DNA of 21,189 nucleotides from JANRKG01 sp033763635. Its GTDB lineage: Bacteria > Cyanobacteriota > Cyanobacteriia > GCF-001939115. Both the position numbers and the translations under genes were made by a program. The notes under the pieces are model-generated. The model was not told the origin of the DNA and did not search any database. It worked only from the letters and a program-made list of their open reading frames with translations. Of the stretch, positions 15,294 to 21,189 are shown in pieces; positions within the stretch are counted from its first letter, which is position 1; each line of letters starts with the position of its first letter. Location of the stretch: positions 1-21,189 of the forward strand of contig JANRKG010000319.1 in the NCBI GenBank assembly GCA_033763635.1, written 5' to 3'.

Positions 15294-17447
15294 ATGGTAG
15301 AGATAGATAAGTCAATATCCTTTGACGGACGGGATATTCGACTTCAGATCGGTGTATTTGCTCCGCAGGCTGGAGGCTCTGTTTTAATTCGATCCGGTGA
15401 TACCGCAGTATTGGTCACCGCGACGCGAGCTTCCGCTAGAGAAGGAATTGACTTCTTACCCCTGACTGTTGATTACGAAGAGCGTCTTTATGCTGCGGGT
15501 CGGATTCCGGGAGGCTTCCTGCGCCGGGAAGGCAGACCTCCTGAGAAGGCAATTCTAACAGGTCGTTTGATCGATCGTCCCCTGCGTCCCCTGTTTCCCC
15601 AGTGGCTGCGAGATGATATTCAGGTGGTGGCAACGACCCTTTCAATGGATGAAAAGGTGCCCCCCGATGTGCTGGCAGTGACCGGAGCCTCGGTTGCTGT
15701 TCTGCTGGCCCAGATTCCCTTCAATGGCCCGATGGCAGCGGTGCGGGTCGGACTTGTGGGGGATGATTTTGTGATTAACCCCACCTACAAAGAGATTGAA
15801 GAAGGGGATTTAGATTTAGTCGTTGCTGGGACTCCGGACGGCATTGTCATGGTCGAAGCCGGGGCGAATCAACTTCCGGAACAGGATGTGATTGAGGCGA
15901 TCGACTTTGGGTACGAAGCGGTACGGGATCTGATCAACGCTCAGATGGAAGTGTTAGCCGAGGCAGGGCTAACGCTGGTCAAGGCGGAACCCCCTGTCAT
16001 CGACCCCACCCTGGAAAACTTCATCCGGGAACGCGCGACGGAACCAATTCGGGCAATTCTGGCCCGCTTTGACGATAAGCCTGTGCGAGATGCGGCTTTG
16101 GATGAGGTAAAAGCCAGCATTGACGCAGCGATCGGGGAATTGCCGGACGAAGACCCCGTGAAGGTAGCGGCTTCGACAGACGCAAAGGCTCTCAGTAATG
16201 TCTTCAAAGATGTCACAAAGTACCTGATGCGACGGCAGATCGTTGACGAAAATGTGCGGGTGGATGGTCGGAAGTTGGATGAGGTGCGCCCCATCTCCTG
16301 TCGGACCAGCGTTCTTCCCTCTCGCGTGCATGGAAGTGCGCTCTTTAATCGGGGGCTAACCCAGGTGATGTCCGCAGCAACGCTGGGGTCGCCCGGAGAT
16401 GCTCAGGAACTCGATGACCTCCATCCCGATGAGCAGAAGCGGTATCTTCACCACTACAACTTTCCACCCTTCTCAGTGGGTGAGGCTCGTCCCATGCGCT
16501 CTCCGGGTCGTCGCGAGATTGGACATGGTGCCCTGGCAGAACGGGCAATCATGCCGATCCTACCTGACCAGCCCGATTTTCCCTACGTGATTCGGGTCGT
16601 GTCTGAGGTCTTATCCTCCAACGGTTCCACCTCAATGGGGTCTGTCTGTGGTTCCACTCTGGCCCTGATGGATGCGGGAGTTCCCATCAAGAAGCCCGTC
16701 AGTGGGGCCGCGATGGGGCTGATCAAGGAAGGGGATGAAGTGCGGGTCTTGACGGACATTCAGGGCATTGAAGACTTCCTGGGAGACATGGACTTCAAAG
16801 TTGCCGGGACTGATAGTGGGATCACGGCTCTGCAACTGGATATGAAACTGACAGGATTACCTCTGAATGTGATTTCTCAGGCAATCCAGCAAGCAAAACC
16901 TGCCCGAATTCATATCCTGGACAAAATGATGGCAGTGATCGACAAGCCGAAGACGGAACTTTCTCCCTTCGCACCTCGCTTGCTAACCATCAAGATCGAT
17001 CCTGAATTTATCGGGTTGATCATTGGTCCGGGTGGGAAGAACATCAAAGCCCTCACGGAAGAAACCGGAGCCAAGATCGACATCGAAGACGATGGAACCG
17101 TCACGATTTCGGCAGTGGATGGCGAAAAGGCGAAGAAAGCCAAGAACATTATCCAGGGCATGACTCGCAAGCTGAACGCCGGAGATGTGTACGCGGGCCG
17201 TGTGACGCGGGTGATTCCGATCGGAGCCTTTGTCGAGTTCTTGCCAGGTAAGGAAGGCATGATCCACATTTCCCAGTTGGCGGAACATCGAGTGGGCCGG
17301 GTGGAAGATGAGGTTGCCGTTGGCGATGAGGTGATCGTCAAGGTGCGGGAGATTGACAACCGGGGCCGGATCAATCTGACCCGCTTGGGCATTCATCCCG
17401 ACGAGGCCGCCGCTGCCCGTGAAGCTGCTGCCCTGAACGACAAGTAA
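15294..17447 (+). CDS. pnp: Polynucleotide phosphorylase (PNPase)
   Basis: This is the phosphate-dependent 3'-5' exoribonuclease and degradosome component, 717 residues and complete. The first RNase PH domain (about 13-145) is followed by the helical linker and the second RNase PH domain (about 325-460), containing FNRGLTQVMS, SNGSTSMGSVCGSTLALMDAG and the catalytic aspartates in DFLGDMDFKVAGTDSG. The KH domain (about 565-625) has the GPGG loop in IIGPGGKNIK. The S1 domain is at about 628-697 (YAGRVTRVIPIGAFVEFLPG). The ATG at 15294 gives MVEIDKSISFDGRDI, the normal family start. AAGGA lies 11 bases upstream, a long spacer. The gene appears monocistronic, ending at a strong terminator 25 bases beyond its stop. 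rpsO, a frequent partner in other bacteria, is not adjacent. Confidence 0.97.
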   Translation: MVEIDKSISFDGRDIRLQIGVFAPQAGGSVLIRSGDTAVLVTATRASAREGIDFLPLTVDYEERLYAAGRIPGGFLRREGRPPEKAILTGRLIDRPLRPLFPQWLRDDIQVVATTLSMDEKVPPDVLAVTGASVAVLLAQIPFNGPMAAVRVGLVGDDFVINPTYKEIEEGDLDLVVAGTPDGIVMVEAGANQLPEQDVIEAIDFGYEAVRDLINAQMEVLAEAGLTLVKAEPPVIDPTLENFIRERATEPIRAILARFDDKPVRDAALDEVKASIDAAIGELPDEDPVKVAASTDAKALSNVFKDVTKYLMRRQIVDENVRVDGRKLDEVRPISCRTSVLPSRVHGSALFNRGLTQVMSAATLGSPGDAQELDDLHPDEQKRYLHHYNFPPFSVGEARPMRSPGRREIGHGALAERAIMPILPDQPDFPYVIRVVSEVLSSNGSTSMGSVCGSTLALMDAGVPIKKPVSGAAMGLIKEGDEVRVLTDIQGIEDFLGDMDFKVAGTDSGITALQLDMKLTGLPLNVISQAIQQAKPARIHILDKMMAVIDKPKTELSPFAPRLLTIKIDPEFIGLIIGPGGKNIKALTEETGAKIDIEDDGTVTISAVDGEKAKKAKNIIQGMTRKLNAGDVYAGRVTRVIPIGAFVEFLPGKEGMIHISQLAEHRVGRVEDEVAVGDEVIVKVREIDNRGRINLTRLGIHPDEAAAAREAAALNDK

Positions 17448-17472
17448 ACTGGAACCCGATCGGTTTCCCCTG

Positions 17473-17507
17473 ATAGAGACGCGAAATTTCGCGTCTCTAT
17501 TGTTTTT
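17473..17507 (+). terminator. Rho-independent-type terminator of pnp
   Basis: A perfect 28-base palindrome (17473-17500) has the arm ATAGAGACGCGAAA and its exact reverse complement, folding into a hairpin of at least 11 bp with a small AT loop. TGTTTTT follows at 17501-17507. It starts 25 bases after the pnp stop codon. Confidence 0.88.
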
Positions 17508-17791
17508 GGGGGAGGCGATCGGTTTCTGGTGTTTTTGCAATTGGCATTTATGACGGTCCCGATTTGGATGAGGACAGGTTGATCGGTTAAAACGATCGTG
17601 TTGTGAGCATTACCCTCCTGCCCGCTGCTTTTTTCCAGCCCTGCATAGGGTCTGTCCATTGGGAGGTAAAAGGATGCAGGGAAAGATCTGCCCTGTTGAC
17701 AAAGGCGATAGGCTAGAGACACCAGGGAATTGGTTTTGCCGATTGATTTTGTGCATGAATCTTGCTGTGCAACCGCTTTGGCGATCGTGTT
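17508..17791. other. Region between the pnp terminator and the sigma-like gene
   Basis: With the terminator, the gap from pnp to the next confident gene is 344 bases. A perfect -35 hexamer TTGACA lies at 17696-17701 but has no good -10 at 16-18 bases; TAGAGA follows after only 12. A strong ribosome binding site (GGGAGG, 17661-17666) precedes a 50-codon frame listed separately. No RNA gene was recognised. Confidence 0.5.
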
Positions 17792-17826
17792 ATGAGTCCT
17801 CCATCCCGTTACTGGACCTTTATTAG
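17674..17826 (+). CDS. Small open frame of 50 codons with strong ribosome binding site
   Basis: ATG at 17674 is 7 bases after GGGAGG (17661-17666), the best ribosome binding site in this part of the window. The frame reads MQGKICPVDKGDRLETPG and ends at a TAG at 17824-17826. The 50-residue product has four cysteines and a hydrophobic middle (FCRLILCMNLAVQPLW). It overlaps the start of the sigma-like gene by 35 bases in another frame. It might be a coupled leader peptide or a tiny protein, or chance. No family is recognised. Confidence 0.3.
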   Translation: MQGKICPVDKGDRLETPGNWFCRLILCMNLAVQPLWRSCYESSIPLLDLY

Positions 17827-19153
17827 CATCCATCCGGCCGGGGGCTACCGGGCAGAGATTCGTCCGGAGTGCCAGTTCTTTTTTCAGGACTGCTTCCCGG
17901 ACGATCGCACATTGGAAGAGGTACCCGACGGTCGAGTACAGAAAGAATTGATCGAGCTTTCCCAATCCCCTAAGGTGCCTGCACGGGAACGGCATTTAGC
18001 AGCGTTCTGTTTGCGCTGTTTCATTTCCGATCAGATTTTGCAGGTCTGTACCCAACTTGCTGCCCAATTTGGTTCCCATCATGGGTTTACTTGTGCAGAT
18101 TTGTTGCCTTATGTCCTGAATGATGATTTGCGCCTCAGAAGCCATTTTGTTTCCGTTGGGCAAGAAATCCTCCATAGTTTTGAGCCTCATCGGAGTAATC
18201 TCTCTACCTGGACGGCCCGTAAGGTGAAGCAAAATCGGGAGCTAAACGGATTTTTGTTGGAACAGGGCGTTTACCTGATCAGTGATTGGGCGATTTTGAA
18301 TGATACCCGATCGCGCTCCCTGGAACGACTGCTCCGGGAGGTGCATCTCCAATCTGAACCCTCTATCCAGCAAACCCTGCAACTGCTAGCAAGTTACCAC
18401 GCGATTTATCGTCACGATCGTTTGCGGGATAATCAGGCCGGAAAGACATGCCAACCGCCGACCCCTGAACAACTTTGCCAGATTGCCGATCGTCTCCCTG
18501 AATCGATCACTCCCCAGGCCGTGTTGAAGCGTCTGCAAGACCTGGCAGATCTGCTTCGGCAACATCGGATCGATCGGCGGGGGGGTGCCCCAAAATTAGC
18601 GTCCCTGGACGATCAGGAGGCCCAGCAACAGATTGCGAATCTGCCAACACCGGAATTAGGGGAAGCAGAACAGGAACAGGCGGCTTTTCTGACAGATTTT
18701 CAAAAACAATTTACAAAATGTCTGGAACAGGCCATTGTCCAGGTGATGCAGCATTGGATCGATCGCCAGTCCCCCCAGAGTGCCCATCAGTTTACCTTCG
18801 CCTTGTGTTTGATGCACTGTAAAGGGTTGGCGATGGGGGCCATTGCCCCCCTCATTCAATTGAAGGCTCAGTATCAAGTGTCGCGGTTGCTGAAGCTCAA
18901 GCAACTCCGGGCCGATATTCAGCGCTGCATGATCAGCCATCTCCAGCCGTTCGTTTTACATCAAGCCGCTTTTTATACGGATGCGGAACGGCTCCACCAA
19001 CTGCATCAGGGCATCGGGACGGTTCTGGAGGAACTGGTGGAGGACGTGATGCAGGAAGCGGCCCTGGAAGGAAACCTGGTGCGGGGCCATCCTTTAAAAA
19101 GTCGGTTTGCGCGTAGCCTTTGCCAGTATCTCCATCAGACCGATCGCTGCTAA
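17792..19153 (+). CDS. Divergent sigma-70-like protein next to DUF1822 and CHAT genes
   Basis: This is a 453-residue protein that I read as a divergent sigma-70/ECF-like factor of the type found beside DUF1822 genes in cyanobacteria. The clearest sign is a region-4-like helix-turn-helix at about 345-367, GLAMGAIAPLIQ followed by QYQVSRLLKLKQLRADI. It is much like the 'GLTQQQIA...YTVSRRL' pattern of such factors. Region 2 may correspond to about 105-160 (ILHSFEPHRSNLSTWTARKV). A basic stretch RQHRIDRRGGAPKLASLDD (about 262-280) precedes an acidic Q-rich linker. The typical promoter-melting residues are not recognisable, so it may be a degenerate or non-canonical factor. I use the ATG at 17792; a TTG at 17762 would add ten residues. 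No ribosome binding site precedes the ATG. DUF1822 follows after 26 bases. Confidence 0.6.
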   Translation: MSPPSRYWTFISIHPAGGYRAEIRPECQFFFQDCFPDDRTLEEVPDGRVQKELIELSQSPKVPARERHLAAFCLRCFISDQILQVCTQLAAQFGSHHGFTCADLLPYVLNDDLRLRSHFVSVGQEILHSFEPHRSNLSTWTARKVKQNRELNGFLLEQGVYLISDWAILNDTRSRSLERLLREVHLQSEPSIQQTLQLLASYHAIYRHDRLRDNQAGKTCQPPTPEQLCQIADRLPESITPQAVLKRLQDLADLLRQHRIDRRGGAPKLASLDDQEAQQQIANLPTPELGEAEQEQAAFLTDFQKQFTKCLEQAIVQVMQHWIDRQSPQSAHQFTFALCLMHCKGLAMGAIAPLIQLKAQYQVSRLLKLKQLRADIQRCMISHLQPFVLHQAAFYTDAERLHQLHQGIGTVLEELVEDVMQEAALEGNLVRGHPLKSRFARSLCQYLHQTDRC

Positions 19154-19179
19154 TTTTCTCTAAACCTTTCTGACTCGTT

Positions 19180-20391
19180 ATGAAAACTTCCCCTTATCCC
19201 ATTTCAACTTCCATTCTGGCTGATTTTGGAACTCTCCAGCCAGAAACTGTTGCCCTTTCCCCAGGGATAATTCAGCGATCGGTGCAGGCCAGTCGCCAGA
19301 CGGAGGCCCAGGGAAACGGCTGGGGCAATTACCTGACCTTGTTGGCCCTTGCCGGATTTCGTCAATGGTTAGCAGAACGGGCCTGTGATCTCTCTGTGAA
19401 TGATCGGTGCGGTCTGTTGATTAGTCCGAATCGGGTAGGGGAAGGGATCTGCACGATCGAAGTTCAGGGCAACCCCTTGGGTCCCTTTAAGGTGGGAGTG
19501 TTGGCGATCGAAGGTTGGCTAGAAGATACGATCGAACTTCCCTGGGAGGTGATTGAACAGCCGGACTATGCGGCCCAGTTCTATGTGCTGGTGCTGGTGC
19601 AGGAGGAACAGGGGTGGGTGACAGTCCACAGTTTTCTCTCCGCCGATCGGCTGCGGCAAACGATACAGCTCAGTTCAGGTATTTGTCCCATTTCTCTTGA
19701 ACAGTTCGAGCCTGATCCTGAACAATTCCTGCTCTATTTACAGTGCCTCAATCCTGCTACAGTGCCCCTGCCTGTTGTGCGCCGATCGCAAACTACACTG
19801 AGCGGATACACCGTTTATCCCCTCTCCACGCTCTGCGCGACCATTGAGGAATCATCCCTTCTGCATCAAGGAAGGCAGTCACTCATCAACACGGCCCACT
19901 GGCTCCGGGATGAACTGGATCAGGTAGGGCGGGATTTGGCCTGGGTGCTGCTGCCCACCCTGACCCCAGCGATGCCATCCCCGATGTTGTCCTCGGTGGA
20001 AGAATTAGAGGCGATCGTCACTGAACTGAGCCGCACGGGAACTCCCATCCCGCCCCAAGCCAGGGGAGCCTACCAGGATTTCCAATGGGCGGATCTCTGG
20101 CTCCGGCTGTATGCAATGGTCTGGCCCTTACCGATCGCTTCAGAAATTCCAGAATGGAGTTTACTCTTGATCTTAGGAACTCCATCGGGGGGGGCCTTTC
20201 CAAAAGGTGTGCGGCTTCAGGTGAGCGATCCGGCTCAGGTGCTATTGGAGCGGACCCTGAGACCCGATCATCCCGATACCTATCTCTATGCACGAGTCTC
20301 AGGCATCTGGGAGGAAACTTTTGTGGTGACGATCGCGGTGGAGAATGGGGCAACCCTCACCCTTCCACCCTTCGCGTTCCAGATGGAATGA
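19180..20391 (+). CDS. DUF1822 family protein
   Basis: This is a 403-residue protein of the DUF1822 family, which is largely cyanobacterial and uncharacterised. Recognisable blocks are NYLTLLALAGFRQWLAERACDL (about 50-71), the segment PWEVIEQPDYAAQFYVLVLV followed by QEEQGWVTVHSFLSADRL (about 120-160), and the later HWLRDELDQVGRDLAWVLLP (about 246-265). The C-terminal part (about 310-403) carries the conserved LLLILGTPSGGAFPKGVRLQ and ends in beta-rich sequence. It has no signal peptide or membrane helix. It lies 26 bases after the sigma-like gene and 12 bases before the CHAT gene, so the three very likely form an operon. The family name is a pattern match from memory; the function is unknown and the context suggests work with the CHAT protein. 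Confidence 0.85.
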   Translation: MKTSPYPISTSILADFGTLQPETVALSPGIIQRSVQASRQTEAQGNGWGNYLTLLALAGFRQWLAERACDLSVNDRCGLLISPNRVGEGICTIEVQGNPLGPFKVGVLAIEGWLEDTIELPWEVIEQPDYAAQFYVLVLVQEEQGWVTVHSFLSADRLRQTIQLSSGICPISLEQFEPDPEQFLLYLQCLNPATVPLPVVRRSQTTLSGYTVYPLSTLCATIEESSLLHQGRQSLINTAHWLRDELDQVGRDLAWVLLPTLTPAMPSPMLSSVEELEAIVTELSRTGTPIPPQARGAYQDFQWADLWLRLYAMVWPLPIASEIPEWSLLLILGTPSGGAFPKGVRLQVSDPAQVLLERTLRPDHPDTYLYARVSGIWEETFVVTIAVENGATLTLPPFAFQME

Positions 20392-20403
20392 GTGGGAGTC
20401 ACT

Positions 20404-21189
20404 ATGATTTCTTTTCGTCTCACGATCGAACTCATTCAGGAGGTGTGCCGCTTTGAGTGGGTCTGGAACCCCGATCCCCTGCGATTCGAACGGTTGCCTC
20501 CTGCGAAGTTACCGTACCCCGAAACCCTGCAACGGGCCTACCAGAACTGGCAACGGGCTTATCTGAGCTACTATCGCACCCTTCCCATGCCCGCCTCCCC
20601 CCTGCCTCCCGCCCCGCCTCCCTTTCGGGGTCGCGTGGAAGAAGCCGGAAGCCTTTCCCCAATGGCGATCGACTGGCACATTCGCCTGGGGGAAACAGAA
20701 GCGCGGCTTTTGCAAGAATTTCACTACTGGCTTCAGAGTCCCGAACTCCACCCCATGCGATCGCAAGTCGCTCAGATGGCCCGGACCCTGACCCTGCATC
20801 CAGGGGAGGTGATTGAGGGATTACTGACCTGTAGCCCGGAACTCGCCTATCTCCCCTGGGAAGCCTGGAAGATTGGGGATGAGTTTGTGGCTCCTGACCA
20901 AATTCGGTTATTGCGGGTTCCAGAGTCCCACCGTTCCCCGGTTTTCATTGCCACTCGGCGACGGCGGCCCCGCGTCCTTGCCATCTGGGGAGATGATACG
21001 GGACTCAATTTTCAGGAAGATCGGGAAGCCTTGCTGACCCTGGAAAAACTGGCTGACATTCATGCACTGCACTGGCAGCCGGATCAGACGATCGCCACCT
21101 TCAAAGAGCAGATCCGACAGGCAATCCGGGACCCCCAGGGCTGGGATCTGCTCTTTTTCACAGGACACAGTGCGGAGACAGAATTGACG
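20404..21189 (+). CDS. CHAT-domain (caspase-like) protein, 5' part, cut by window edge
   Basis: The frame is open for 262 codons to the window end. The first 60 residues (MISFRLTIELIQEVCRFEW...) are followed by a proline-rich linker (about 61-75). The CHAT domain then begins: LAYLPWEAW at about 148-156 matches the conserved LPWELL motif, RPRVLAIWGDD is a core strand, and WDLLFFTGHS holds the catalytic histidine H255. The partner cysteine lies beyond the edge. CHAT domains belong to the caspase-like (clan CD) peptidases; known examples include separase-like and TPR-CHAT proteins such as the Craspase peptidase. Cyanobacterial relatives may carry a C-terminal CHASE2 or membrane region, which cannot be seen here. 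GGAG (20395-20398) is 5 bases before the ATG at 20404, fixing the start. The N-terminal 60 residues are not a TPR. Confidence 0.88.
   Translation, partial: MISFRLTIELIQEVCRFEWVWNPDPLRFERLPPAKLPYPETLQRAYQNWQRAYLSYYRTLPMPASPLPPAPPPFRGRVEEAGSLSPMAIDWHIRLGETEARLLQEFHYWLQSPELHPMRSQVAQMARTLTLHPGEVIEGLLTCSPELAYLPWEAWKIGDEFVAPDQIRLLRVPESHRSPVFIATRRRRPRVLAIWGDDTGLNFQEDREALLTLEKLADIHALHWQPDQTIATFKEQIRQAIRDPQGWDLLFFTGHSAETELT

Noticed and set aside
17393..17995. 200-codon minus-strand frame across the pnp end and the sigma-like start
   Set aside because: It runs antisense over two supported genes and the terminator palindrome, with no family resemblance.

Overview
The window is chromosomal DNA from a cyanobacterium. 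The strongest evidence is the start of psbA (photosystem II D1) at the left edge. Supporting evidence is the abundance of CGATCG and GCGATCGC (HIP1-type) octamers, a pentapeptide-repeat gene, and the cyanobacterial DUF1822/CHAT gene group at the right edge. The gene content would suit a Leptolyngbya-like or other filamentous lineage, but the genus cannot be fixed from this sequence.

Layout. Positions 1-149 hold the 5' end of psbA (minus strand) with a candidate promoter, preceded on the same strand by a hinT-type HIT gene (285-635). A ComM/YifB AAA ATPase (824-2356, plus) converges on a minus-strand pair: dnaB (2738-4093) and a small four-helix membrane protein (2363-2731). The dnaB leader carries six tandem copies of a 14-bp repeat. 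A bacteriohemerythrin (4429-4845, minus) follows. Next comes an overlapping plus-strand pair, a membrane fatty acid hydroxylase/sterol desaturase-family protein (5184-5972) and a membrane-anchored rhodanese (5962-6507). Minus-strand genes follow: DUF554 protein (6512-7255), alanine racemase (7273-8463) and a conserved membrane protein (8569-9240). A plus-strand pentapeptide-repeat gene (9556-10518) meets a minus-strand short-chain dehydrogenase (10538-11380) across an 11-bp hairpin. A 1072-residue SNF2-family helicase (11544-14762, minus) and polynucleotide phosphorylase (15294-17447, plus) diverge from an AT-rich 531-bp spacer that contains an NtcA-type palindrome. pnp ends at a perfect 28-bp palindrome followed by a T-rich tract.

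The right end (17792-21189, plus) is the most interesting part. Three tightly packed genes run in one direction: a divergent sigma-70-like protein with a degenerate region-4 helix-turn-helix, a DUF1822 protein, and a CHAT-domain (caspase-like peptidase) protein cut by the window edge. A 50-codon open frame with a strong ribosome binding site overlaps the start of the first gene. This looks like a regulated peptidase or signalling module of unknown role.

Most of the rest is housekeeping: replication (dnaB), RNA turnover (pnp), wall synthesis (alr), transformation-linked recombination (comM) and photosynthesis (psbA). I saw no insertion sequences, CRISPR arrays, tRNAs or rRNAs.
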